Part shown: positions 43,652 through 57,100 of the stretch, piece after piece | How positions within the stretch are numbered: the stretch's first letter is position 1 | Layout: every line of letters begins with the position of its first letter | DNA from: Sycon ciliatum | Lineage: Eukaryota; Porifera; Calcarea; Leucosolenida; Sycettidae | Direction of reading: 5' to 3' | Assembly (NCBI RefSeq): GCF_964019385.1 | Contig: NC_088643.1 | Coordinates: 80,958,699-81,022,698, forward strand | DNA: 64,000 nt | Notes under the pieces: model-generated | Told to the model about the DNA's origin: nothing | Database searches by the model: none | The model's input: only the letters and a program-made list of their open reading frames with translations | Position numbers and translations under genes: made by a program

Positions 43652-46600
43652 CACAGTATACACAGAGAGTGCAATGCACACCAGTGAACAGTTGCATGTA
43701 CAGACAGTCAGACATGATATAACACCATATGGCCAAGGATCTGCTAAAACCACCCTTTGGTGCTATTTTGCCGAAAATGAGTTTTTGGCGGGAAGTTGGT
43801 CCCTGGCCATTGCCCGAACATATGGTGAAGTATTAGGCTCAAATTGTATATATTCATTGAAATATGACCCATCTTATGCAAGCTTTTGGTGCATAAAAAT
43901 GCCGAAAATAATTGATATTCACACTAACTTTATAATTCGTATCTGAGGCTTCATACACCTGTCTAGGATACACCTGTCTATGTACAGAGAAAAACTATTT
44001 TGCACAGTTATCCAGTATTCTACTATGTATGTTCCGAACATATAATTAGGACATTGGCTCTGCTTGGTCTGGTGCTGGGCAGGTGGTATCTCTGCTCTCT
44101 GCGTGGCAGTGCTGACGAATCTGTTGGTGCAAGTACTTTGCACACTCCGTGAGATTCCAGCCGTCTCGAGCGTCACTGGCAGATGATCAGATGCCAGGCA
44201 GTAATACACTTTTGATAAAAATCACGGACCACGTTAGCTTCATCAATATGAGCTTTGAGTGCGTCAGTGTGCTTAAAAGCGAGTTTCTGCCGTTCTTGCC
44301 CTTACGATCTGAGACTGCAGATCGGAACATACACCGCACACATCTTCTTTTGGCCTCATAATTATCACATCACTGCACTCGCTGCTCCATATTTTCAGGA
44401 ACGTTGTGTATGCTACTGTTCCTCCAGCCTTGATATATTCAGTATGCGCATGCTTCTTGGTAGTAGCACATGGCAGGTAAGTTGGAGCGGGCCTCTGGCC
44501 TGGGGCAGCAGGCTGGGGAAGTCCATTGATGTCACCATAGTTGCAGGCAGTGCATTCCAGGGCAAAGTACCCTCGAGCCTCACGTGCGTGCTGAGGGGGA
44601 GCGACAGCATGCTCATACTCATAGACATCCGCCTTAATTTGTTTTAGCTTCCACTCCTTTACCATGATTATGTGCGTACATGAAAACAGTCTGGCACACT
44701 TCGTCACCATCCACTTCATAGTGATAAGTGGACGGGACCTTTCTCCGCGCTGCATCCGTTGTGCGATGCTTCCATGGTGAGAAGTAACTGCACCGCGTCG
44801 TCTAAACACATCGAGCTTTCCAGCGACGTAACAGTACAGCTCCTCGTTCGTCATTGCGAGCGCTGTGTTGCGTGCAGTGAGTAGAGTATCCGGTGTCGTT
44901 CTTGAAACAGTTGACATCGGCACAACTGCAACCTTTGTCCACTCGCGCCTGTACCTCTTCAACAGTACTGGGCGCCGCCTGGCCACGGGATTTCTTAGGT
45001 TGGCCCTGCCCTAGGGCGGCGAGGGCTTGTGCTGGCTGTAGCGCTGGCGCCTCGTCCAAATTCTCCTGCGCATCGATCGCAAGCGCGATCGGCAGGGTCA
45101 CGAGCGGAGAGGCGTCGGTCGATTCGTCATCGCTCTGGTCGTCAGAATCTTGATCTGACCACCCGAAGAACGATCTATCGTCATTTGGCAGTGCTGACGA
45201 CTCCGCTGCCGAGAATCCGACAACAATTTGTGCGAACGAGCGCCTTCGTCCTCCTTCCGCCATGACTGTCAACTGCGATGATGAGAAAATCGAGACGTGC
45301 TGACGTTTTCATCATTTTCTCCGAAAAATTACACAGCACCGAAGGGTGGTTTTAGCAGATCGCGGGCCATATTATTCAAGATAGTGAAGTGTGTCCTTCT
45401 TCTCAGTGTTATTCAGGATAATGCACGCTTCGACCCCAAACACAGTAAAAGTTCTACACGATGCACGGCCCGTGCAACACCTGATCACGGGCTTGACCCG
45501 CCAACCCCACACACAGTCCAGACTAGCGATGCCATGTGCAAGCGTGCACAGATCGCCTCAGTCCCAGCGGTGACTGAAACGGGCAGCCTGGAAGTGAAAC
45601 TCACATTGTTCCATGTTTCACTTGACTAACCCCCGTGGCCTGCCTACGTGCTACAAGGCCCTGATGTACATGGAAAAGAGGGCCATATTGCTATCATAAC
45701 AGAGACGTAAAACGTAATAGGGATGAGACAACAGAGACTGCAGTATATATTGTCTGCCATCAAACCACCTCCACAACCAACAACAACAACTCAACAAAAT
45801 AACGTAATGCACTAGCTGATACTATTTTTTTGTGACCAGAAGTTCTTCTTTCTGGCACATTTGGGAAATGGCTTTGAGCTGCTCGTGCCCGGTGAAGAAA
45901 ACTGAAAAGAGCAAAGAAGTCTATTGGCACACGAGTGCTATGCTGTGTGCTATGCTGTGTGCTATGCTGTGTGATGTCAGGCGGAATAGAGTGTGAATGT
46001 GACCAAGCAGTGACACTACTGTATTGCTAATCTCACTAAGTACATACACGCAGAATGGGCACAATCAAGCAAGGCACCTCAGCACCCAACCTGCACATAA
46101 TAGCGTAGGCTATAATCATACTGTAGTACGCCATTTTCCAGTAAACAACCTACCACATCATTGGAGGTGATGAAGGAGTTGAGTCGAATAGGGCTCCACT
46201 TAATGTAGAGCTCCGAGAAGCTGACTTCATGATGGTCAATCACTGGGGCAGTGGACGGTACTGTGAGAGACATCATACACGCAACAAGAGAAGACAGGAA
46301 ATATCTAAGACGATGTCAGAGGTACTTTAACCCGTTAGCCGTCAGTAGACAGCAGGTCAATGACCATGCCACGCAGCCTTAACCCTTTACCGGTCTACCA
46401 TAAGCGTACCGATACTATAGTATCGGTACGTTTGGCCCTCATTTTTTTGGGGTCTTGTTGCTAGGAGACAGCTAAAATGGCGCTCTACGCGTAGCTGAGG
46501 TCCAAGGCTTTCTGACGATGTGCAAAACAACCATGCTTACCATACAAATTTTTGCCGTATCGATCGACTGAAGTTTGTTGAAATTGGAAAAGACGACCAT

Positions 46601-47990
46601 CCGCCATGCGCACATTTCAAGAATGCGAGTGCATCTCTTGGGGCCGTGTTTGACAAGCGTTCTGAGAACAGTAACATCACCAGTCCAGGCTGGATGTCCC
46701 GGGAGGTTTTGCAGTGTAGTGTGTTGAGAAAAAGAGCTCCGTTGAGTCCTGCTAGTTCAAAAATATACCGTCCACGAATGAAGAAACAAAACTCTCCAAA
46801 CAGAGAGGAAGCCTTCTTGCTGCCGACACCGCGACAGCGACTGTCACAAGGACTCGTCAGGTGCGATCAGCTGATTCGCCTGGCCGTGAGAATCACGGCA
46901 TGCGTAAGCTCGCGGCTGAGTACTCATCTAAGCGAGAGTGAATCTGACGCGAGCAGCGCGGAGATGAACAAACCGAAACTGCGATATCGTGGAATGGGAA
47001 TTGCTGCTGCTGGCGTATCGCCGATGGCGAGGTGTTGGTGTTCAATGGCGGTATAGTAGAGAGCCTACATTTCTTGTAAAGACGTAGCCCTTACCTGATT
47101 GTTTATCGTACGACTTCAGCTCCATCACGAACTTGGTATGCCCTTCGTGCTGTGATATTCGTGTATTTCATTCGCAATTGTATTTTCTCTCAACTTGAAG
47201 GGCTACCATGGGCCCTATCCTTGCCTGGACCTAGTCATATTTGAATTCTCTGGTCGCGTTCAGGCATACAGATTTTGAAAATATATGGTTTACCCATACC
47301 TACATCACATGGTTCTTGAGTTATTGCTGGTTGTGTGTACATGTATTTGCGTGACCACCCCTCACATACATTGAGTTAGACCGGCAAAGGGTTAACAAAG
47401 CAGCACAGGGTGGGTTCTCTTTGCCACTTACCTCCGGTAGGACGGTAAATTGTCTGAGAGTTGATGTATTGGCCGCAAGAGTGCTTATTTTGCATTCGCG
47501 GCCACGAAACGCAAGCTGATACCTACAATGTAGACACAGATGAAACGTGCAGCACACAAGCACATTTTAGGTGAGGAGCAAGTTGAATAAAAAAAGAGAG
47601 AAAATGAAGAGAGTTGCACTGGAACAGCTCAGCAAGATGGATTGCGCCAGTCACTCTAGACCCCACCAGCACGGAGTAAACACTCCAATATGCAAGCATG
47701 TACATGTACATGATAGGGCACTGTCACCACACCAACCGGCACACCGGCCTATTCACTCATACTGCTCACCTGCACAATGCAGAGTACATCATCCCTAACG
47801 TTGGTGAAGGTGGCACTTGCAGTGGTCACCATCTTACTCTGCTCAGCCAGTATCACGCCACTACGGGATAAGTACTGCAGCAGCACCTGTAGGGAAGTGC
47901 AGTGAAGGCGGCACACAGCACATAGTGACACGCATGCACACACACACGCATGCCCGCCCGCTCGCCCGCCCGCCCGCCCGCCCGCCCGCC

Positions 47991-48051
<61 letters not shown>

Positions 48052-49020
48052 ACAAACACCTTTCAACTTTGGAGTCCAGGCGATGATAGTGATGTTACGG
48101 GAGAAGCCACAGTAAATTGTGTTGCATCGCCCAACAGCTTGCCAGGTTAACCCACCACGCGCCACAGCCACAAATGCAGTGGCGGAAGAGCATATTGAAG
48201 AGACATTTTGCATGGTGCTTGTTTTTCGAGTTAGTTGTACAATTTCCTTTGCTTTGCTTTTCTCATTGTCGTATCATAGAAAATATATCTGGTTTCGTCC
48301 TGACTTGCCAGGTTAAAAGAATTGACCACCACTATGTAGCCTAGCCTACACGTGCAGGCAGGCACAGTGGATTTTAAGACTATGATGGAGAAACGACAGG
48401 TACCAGGATGAAGTCCTGCTTGGAAGAGGGTGAAGTTTTCCAACTGTGCGAAGCTTCTGGCCTGTTACAAAGGTAGCGTGAATGCAGCAAACGTGATCCC
48501 GGCCTTAAGCCTCTGCCGGGCTGGTGGATCCGATCTACTAGTATCCTCCCCCCCCCCCCCCCACACACACACACACACACCTAAACCCCTTGGACATCGA
48601 TTGCATAAACCAACGCCGGCACCGCATGCATACACGCAAGCACGCACGTACGCACCCCCCCCCCCCCCCCACACACACACAGAAGAGGGGATGCAGCAGG
48701 CCAAAAAAAGGCCCAAAATACAATCTACAGTCGAGGAGCAGCGTACACAAGTACAAACATCCCAGCACACACACCTGAACACACACACCTGAAGTCAGTG
48801 AAGGAAACTCAGACCCAGCAGTTGACACTACTAACCTGGTAGTAAATAGGCACTTTGAGTGCATCCCCGTTCTTGCTTGCAGGCCATGCTGCAACCAATG
48901 CGGTCACGTTTTGGGTCACAGTTATCGGGGTCGGCGGTGTTGGAGCTGGTCAGCACACGCACACACAACACACACAACACACAACACACATGTACATCCA
49001 AGTCACTACAGCATGTGCAC

Positions 49021-49052
<32 letters not shown>

Positions 49053-49674
49053 GATAGCACCGGCTATGGTGATCACCCACAGGCCACTAACGTCAGACAT
49101 CTAAACTTCAACCCCAGGAGTTCGGAGGGCATAAATACACCACTGCATTCGTTTCCATCTATCTAATGACCTTCCTGAGACCTTCGTTTCGCGTATCGCC
49201 TGGACAACATTCTGGAAAGCCTGAAAAGCCATCAACAGCTGCAGCTATGCTAGGTCGCAGTCTGAAAATCACGAAGGCAGTGCTACCACAGTATACCCAT
49301 GGCAACAACTTGAGCCGCCTGTCGTCATGTCAGAGAATGACTACAGCAGTGCTGGCTGTGGATTAACCTCTGCTACGCCACTTGCAGGGGTGCACAACTT
49401 TGCAGGGGTGCACAACTTTGCTGGGCTTCTCACCTGGATGGACCGGCATACTACATAGCCGAGACTCGGAGAGTGAGTTTGGATGTCCAACGGAGGCAGC
49501 CCAGAGTGTGGCATGCTGGACGAGTTTCAATGGTACAAGTCGGTTAGTTCTACAACTTAAAAAGACACCGCCTGTAACCTGCATACTCAATGGAAAACAG
49601 CATACCCATGCTCTCCGTGTCTGCCATATTGTAGTTGAGGGACTTTCCGGGTGATGTGGAAAGACCTAGAACTA

Positions 49675-49764
<90 letters not shown>

Positions 49765-50959
49765 GACAGTTGCTGCAAATTGCTCTAAGTGCACGGACTT
49801 AATTAACATGTTCTAATGCAGGAAATTCATCCTGTGAGAGTCACACCGTGATAGTGAGAAGGCTGTTCAGCATACAGTTTCAGGGCACAGAAAGGTACTG
49901 GACCGGCGAGCTTCACTGGTCTCACCTGACGGGGGAGTTGTGAATGTATGTGACGCTGCTGGTCCGGGACCGGTCTCCGTGAAGGCAGTCACCACCAGGT
50001 GGTAGGTAGTGGAGCCTTGCAACTGTGTGAATGTGGCATTGAGGCGTTTCACAGTCTGCGAGTTCACCAGTTTACCGTTCGATGCTACCTGGAGCTGAAC
50101 AATGTAACCCTATGTGTGGCGGACGGGCATAAAGAAACCAATCAGCACACAACACATATCAACACATATAACCATACTAGCTCTTCATGGTGTGTTCTCT
50201 TGAGATAAGACAATAGCAGTACAGAAAGTTACCGAGAGGATCAGCATGATCACAGGGTTGAAGCATCGCGGCACGTCTTTCTTTTCCACCTGTTAGGTTA
50301 GGAAGTACCATGCTTCCACCTGTTAGGTTAGGAAGTACCATGCTTCCACCTGTTAGGTTAGGAAGTACCATGCTTCCACCTGTTAGGTTAGGAAGTACCA
50401 TGCTTCCACCTGTTAGGTTAGGAAGTACCATGCTTCCACCTGTTAGGTTAGGAAGTACCATGCTTCCACCTGTTAGGTTAGGAAGTACCATGCTTCCACC
50501 TGTTAGGTTAGGAAGTACCATGCTTCCACCTGTTAGGTTAGGAAGTACCATGCTTCCACCTGTTAGGTTAGGAAGTACCATGCTTCCACCTGTTAGGTTA
50601 GGAAGTACCATGCTTCCACCTGTTAGGTTAGGAAGTACCATGCTTCCACCTGTTAGGTTAGGAAGTACCATGCTTCCACCTGTTAGGTTAGGAAGTACCA
50701 TGCTTCCACCTCTTAGGTTAGGAAGTACCATGCTTCCACCTGTTAGGTTAGGAAGTACCATGCTTCCACCTGTTAGGTTAGGAAGTACCATGCTTCCACC
50801 TGTTAGGTTAGGAAGTACCATGCTTCCACCTGTTAGGTTAGGAAGTACCATGCTTCCACCTGTTAGGTTAGGAAGTACCATGCTTCCACCTGTTAGGTTA
50901 GGAAGTACCATGAACTGATGGTATACTAGTGTAATAGAACATACGTGTATGCATGCATG

Positions 50960-51029
<70 letters not shown>

Positions 51030-51047
51030 CACATACCTGTATGCTTG

Positions 51048-51113
<66 letters not shown>

Positions 51114-54100
51114 CACATACCTGTATGCTTACATGCACACACACCCACCCAAATAGAAGGCACGGCTATTTTGCACTCCTACTAAATTGCGGAGGGTGGG
51201 GTGGGAGCATATCACAAAAGAGAGATCCCAAGTGTACAATTAGATACAGTAGTCACGAGCAAGGTGATTGCAGGCACGAGTTCTCTCCTCCATCCTAGCA
51301 CAGCCTAACACAGCTCTCAGCTATACTATACACCACAACAAAACAAAAGTCAGGACTACAGCAAAACTCACAAAAAGGAACAGATTGACATAGGCTGGTG
51401 TTCTTAAAGTGTAGGCCAAAGCGTTTCGAACTTCTGATTGTCCCTCGCATGGGACTAATTCTTACGGCCACAATGCAATTCACAGTGCGGCATTGAGACC
51501 TGGAACTGTAGACAAGCAGACACAGAGACTCTACATACCGAGGCGTATTCCACGTGTGTGCTGATGGGGTCTTTCGGTGCCATCCACTGCACCATCACAC
51601 TGCTCCATGTTAGTGGTGTGGCAAGCAAGCCGCTCGGAGCATCCTTCGGTGCTGCGGCATGGAAGACACAGGTTCAGTGCAAAGGTACCGTGTGCATGAG
51701 TTGTCATGGTGACTGTGAGCTGCCATGGTGACTTGTCTCACTACACTGTGTGGGAGCATACTTATCCATGGACAGACATACTAATCATCAGTGTTGCGGC
51801 CGCTACATTGTATAAATTCATGCACCTCTCAGTCCTGTACCCACACCACACTAAGGACAGGTTCACAAATACAGTGGAACCTCTCTTATCTGAACCTCCC
51901 ATACCCAGGCACCTCGTTCAATCGGGCACCCTGCCTGCAGGTGCACAGTCAGATCTTGAAATTCTCTTCCTTTTTGTAGCAGTCAGCCGAACTACATCAG
52001 GGAATATCATAACCCGCAGCTCTTACTGTTAAATTGTTAATGGTTGTGAGTTGTACCGAATGGGGGGGGGGGGGGGGGGGGGGGGAGTGCAGTGAGCCCA
52101 GCTGAAGAAAATGGCATGTCATGTCCACTGTGGCTACAGTGTCTTTCCTAGCTACGGATGACTCTGAGGCACACGGCTTGTACTGTAAAAAGGCAACCGT
52201 GCTTGGTAACCGTGATTGTTACGTGTCTTTATAATAGTCAGGTCAACTGGCAAGGGGTCTAGGTGGTGAAGTTTCACCGGAATGCGGATACCAGCAGTAG
52301 AGAATGACCCGCACACTGCAAGGCTTGCTTACCTGTACGAAGGGTTTTGAATGACAGGCAACTTGTTCGCTTTCCGTGTCCAGCACGGGCGCTGAAAGCT
52401 TCAATCTAGAAAAGAAAATTGCATACACATAGCCGGCAAATAGGCCCTCTCATGAAAAGTAAGTAACGAACAGCGCGTGAAACACAAGTGGCCAAAGATT
52501 AGAAGGTGCCAACAAAGTTGGATGTTTGGCCTCTTCTTTGGCCTCCCTAGATCAGTTTTGACTCGTCCAACAAGTGGAGTGGGAGTGTCCGTCCAAGCCA
52601 TGGCAACGCCTCCACATTGATTTTGCAGGACCGTTCCAAGGGCACATGTGGCTGATCGTGGTGGATGCCCACAGCAAGTGGCCGGAAGTTCTGCCAATGA
52701 ACAGCACCACTGCTCCAGTCACCGATCGCCGTCTCCGGGAAGTGTTCGCCCAGCATGGTTTGCCTGACCAGATCGTCAGTGATAATGGCCCGCAATTCAC
52801 ATCCGATGAGTTCCGTCGTTTCACTGAAGCCAACGGCATTACGCACACCTTCTCAGCACCGTACCACCCAGCCACTAATGGGTTGGCAGAACGATTCGTG
52901 CGTGCGATGAAGCAGGCACTCAAGTCCCATTCGGACACAGCACCGCTCGAGTTCTTGCCTCGCTTCCTGTTGTCGTATCGCACCACACCACATGCAACAA
53001 CGAATGCCACACCAGCATCTTTGCTACTGCATCGTGAGCTACGCACTCGGTTGTCTTTGGTCCAGCCCAGTGTTCAGGAATCTGTGGCCAAGAAACAAGC
53101 AGCTCAGAGTAGTGCGAGGTCAGCAAACCGTGAGCGCACGTTTGCTGTGGATGACACAGTCATGGTACGTGACTACCGCACCAACGCACCACACCCGTGG
53201 ATTCAGGGCACCGTGCAAGCGGTACACGGCTCCCGTCACTATACTGTGGAAGTTGGCCCAGCAATGGAGGCGCCATGTGGAACAGCTCCGGTCAGTCGTT
53301 TCCGCTCCGCAGTCATTCGTACCAATGAGTGCAGCGCCGTTGCCGTCCGTCGCAGCACCGGCAGAGCCTGATCACAGTTTGTGTTTTCCCGCTACTCATT
53401 CGCCGACTTGTGTTCCGCCACCACCCAGTGTTGAAGCCGCTGCTATTCCAACACCTCCACCTGTGCAAGCAACAGTACCAGCAACTACTGCAGCGCAGCA
53501 GACCCAGCCGCCACAGGCACAGGCTCCAACTGAGCCCCGTCGTAACCCGGCAAGAACTCGAGTTCTGCCAGCTCGCCTGAGAGATTAAAACATTCTCCTC
53601 AATGCTCTGATAATCTGTTGCTCACGTGGTTACTGAATTATTGTGCTCTCGGCTTATCCATTAACTTTCTCTTGTGTATTTTAATGTATATACGCGTTTG
53701 CAACCCTACTATACATGTAGGGGAGGGAATGTAGTGTATGTGCTGATGATACACCCATGGACATTTCTTACGTCATTATTATTGTATTGACGTCACACCA
53801 TGCGCAGATCATTTTAGTACGTCTGCCTTTTTGTATTGACACACGTGTCTCCTTGTTCTTGTTCCGTTGACATAATTTACTTGCAATTGTAGTTGGTCTT
53901 CTTCTAGTCTCCATGTAATCGATCATAGAATAAACCGAACCCCGTCTCTAGCTGAGACACCACAGTTTGAGGATACAGGTCGTCCCTCGCTAATACATAT
54001 CTCTGGGACTTGACAATTGTTATGTATTAACGGGGTTTATGTACTAAACGAAAGTGTACATAACTTGCTTGTGTACCAGAATTTTTCACTTTTTTCAACT

Positions 54101-57100
54101 TTTCTGAGTGTTTCTTGCTACCATGACTAGGCAGCGACATATTCTTGATTCCCTCGATATAACATAAAAATTATGTTATAACGGTTACAGTCAGCGAAGA
54201 TTCTACAGTTTACGTGAGACATGCCCAGCGACGCCCGCGCATTCACTCGGAAAAAACAGCTTTGTCGGTTTGTGATGTGCGCTCTGATTTCGGAGCCAGA
54301 AGAAACTAGAACACGATGTGCCTCTCCTGGAAGGCCAAAGGACCAACAAATGATTATGACTATGTACTATTGAGGTAGGTGGCATGCGGGTACGAAGAAA
54401 TGTTATGTACTAACGGGGGTTATGTACTAACGAATTATGTACTAACCGGCAAAATTTGTATGGAAGTGACCACGTTTCGTCCGGGACTTGAGATTTCTTA
54501 TGTACTAACGGGGTTTATGTACTAACCGGACTCGTATTAACGGGGGACGACCTGTACCATCCTGAAGCGGTGTGCTGAAGAACGATTTGTCCGTCTCAAA
54601 GTGCAACGGTCGTTGCCACTAAAACGGCTGATTTGGAGATTTGGCTCATGGACCAAACATTTATCTTTTAAATACATGAACCGACTGTATCCATGTTTTC
54701 TCAAATATACGATTCACACGGGAAGCAGACACCAGTTGGAACTGTTCATAACAAATTAAATAATCTATAGCGACTTCTGTGCAATTCATGCCAGGCAGGT
54801 GGAATGCCGCCAAATTGGAATCTGGTCGGCTCTATACAGCCGTGAAAGTGTAGCGAGGCAAAAAAAGTGTATGTTTTAACAACCAAGCGCTGCTTGTAGT
54901 TAAAAAGAAGACTGGTTCAGGATTGACTGCATTGGTATGTGTGGTATAGGTACCACCAAGAGTACATAACCCAAGAGTGTGCAACTCCAGCTATGGGGTC
55001 TGCGACGGCAGAACTTCACATCACGTGATGAACCCGTGCACTCTAGTGCATGATAGATACTGGGTTGTACGCAGCCCAGCTTTGGGTACAACTCTCTTGT
55101 GGTCACTTTGCACTGTTTGCCAGCATAACCTTTTGAACCATGTCACGTGATGTGAAGTTCTGCCGTCGCAGCACAGCATAGAGGTTGTGCAGGCAGTTGC
55201 ACACTCTTGGTTATGTACTCTTGGTACCACTTTCAGGTTTGACAAGTCAAGCATCGTTTAAAACTCACTGTGTGCTAACATGGAAAAGTTTTAAAGAAAT
55301 TGTTCAGCTTTTCGCCCGTTACGACATGTTCTTGTTCTGCAGTAAACATGGCTTTTTAGTAGACATTTTCTACAATCAAGTTTCTTTCAATACTAGTAAC
55401 ACATGCAAGGCGCAAACTTGACTCATGTGGCCGGATTTCATTGAGCAGTGCTGTATAGAAAGAGAGCACGGGGGCTGGGAAGTGGCTCCTCAGTCTTACC
55501 TGGAAGCTGTACTGCGTATTAGCTGAGAGACCAGCTACGGTGACGGCCAAATGAGGTGTGTTCACGGACTGAGTCAGGGCCGCACATACGCTTCCAGTAC
55601 CGAAATAGACCTGGCAGAGGAAGCCAGCCAAAGCACACAGGAATGGTGATACTCAACAAAGCACTAGCAATGTCAAATCAAGAACTGCCTGGCAGTGACG
55701 ACTGAAGTGACAAGCCCTAGCATGTAGCCGATGCACCCACAAACACTCTACATAACAATAGGCACACGTTACAATGTGCAAACCAGCATGACAGAGCTGC
55801 TAACACGGCTACAGACGGCAAAGGAAAGGTACAAGGCATTTTGAATTGGGCTTCAAACAGTACCGTATACTGTAGCTGCTGTGAAACACCCGCTGGTGGG
55901 GCCCAGGTTAGATTTGCAACTTGCGCAGATGTTCGTACGACGGTCGCAAACTGTGGAGGAGGCAGAGCTGTACAGCAAGTGAGCACAAAACAAAACACTG
56001 TGTACACATGCCATGTCCAGGAGAAGACAGTGAAAGTACTTGTGCAATGCTGCCTGTCCAGAGCTTGATAGTATTGCCAAGTGTAATCGATTTTAGTCTT
56101 AACAACGAGAGAGCTTGGAAGCTCAGGGCCCTACGCGTTTTTGCCTAGCTCATCATGCATGTTATTAGAACTGATGGAACTTTATCTTTGGCCCCAACTT
56201 CGTTGCGGTCTTATAGTGTTTTACATCGACCATGACGGCTACTATGCCCAACCATACCACAATGAACTGATCGGCTACATCATTGTATTGCAAAAAGTTT
56301 CCATCTGTTCGAATAACATGCATGATGAGCTAGGCAAAAAAGCATAGCGTAGGGCCCTGAGCGAAATAAACGAGAGAGCTTGGAAGCTCAGGGCCCTACG
56401 CTATGCTTTTTTTGCTTGATGACCTAGGCAAAAAAAAGCATAGGGATGTTATAAAATTTTCATTTCGCCAATTTTTTTCAAGGCATAACCTGGGATTTGA
56501 ACCCGCACTATCGCCCTACATGCATTCGGATGATTCCCCGATACACTTCGCATTCATACTCATTCTTCCAAGTTGCTTCACGTTATGATCTTGCATTTGG
56601 AAGCCCTATTTGAATATCGTGACCAGCTGTTTGTGGCCAGCTGTCTTTGATGGTACGGTACGGGACAGATACGGGATAGCGCCAGGCGTGACACAAACAA
56701 ACAAACAAATAAACACCAAATTAAAGCTGTGTGGACCCTGGCTAGCGCCAGACGTTACTGAAGTAACGTCTTCTGCATAGCTACGGGAATAAACTTCTTT
56801 TTGCATTCGAGGGCCGCAATACGACACCATCTACCACCTTGACGACCTAGGCAAAAAAGCATAGGGATGTTATAAATTTTTCATTTCTCCTATTTTTTAA
56901 GACATAACCTGGGATTCGAACCCGCACTATCGCCCTGCATGCATTCCCCCCGATACATTTTGCATACATACTCATTCTTCCAAGTTGCTTCACGTTATGA
57001 TCTTGCATTTGACAGTCCTATTTGAATATTGTGGCCAGCTGTCTTTGATGATACGGTACGGGACAGGTACGGGATAGCGCCAGGCATGCCGGTGGCACAA

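Larger units (their letters stand above)
43727..45372. mobile_element. 1.65-kb TIR DNA transposon with cysteine-rich ORFs
   Basis: The left end ATATGGCC...GATCTGCTAAAACCACCC and the complement of the right end agree over about 45 bp apart from a three-base difference (AAG/CGC) and single changes. Minus-strand ORFs lie inside. Located in the intron between the FN3-5 half exons. Target duplication not certain. Confidence 0.75.
52560..53964 (+). mobile_element. 5'-truncated Ty3/Gypsy retrotransposon
   Basis: Integrase domain, C-terminal tail, a polypurine tract (GGGGAGGGAA at about 53720-53729) and a 3' LTR. Everything upstream of integrase is missing. Antisense to the receptor gene, in its intron. 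Confidence 0.82.

Noticed and set aside
48413..48460. FN3-like minus-strand exon candidate ([17 protein letters not shown])
   Set aside because: Flanking receptor exons already join in phase 0 and complete FN3-4; including it would break the phase chain.
49382..49654. Plus-strand ORF with Cys and Ser-rich content
   Set aside because: Antisense inside a receptor intron, no splice or homology support, begins in an 18-bp tandem duplication.
38890..50912. CRISPR-like regular arrays
   Set aside because: The 9-bp and 30-bp arrays have no unique spacers and lie in introns of a eukaryotic gene.
50310..50918. Decapeptide-repeat ORF on the plus strand ([10 protein letters not shown])
   Set aside because: Frame of the 30-bp tandem repeat on the strand opposite the host gene; no start or splice context.
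51880..51925. Another pogo-like end (CAGTGGAACCTCTCTTATCTG)
   Set aside because: Only one end is recognisable, so an element cannot be delimited.
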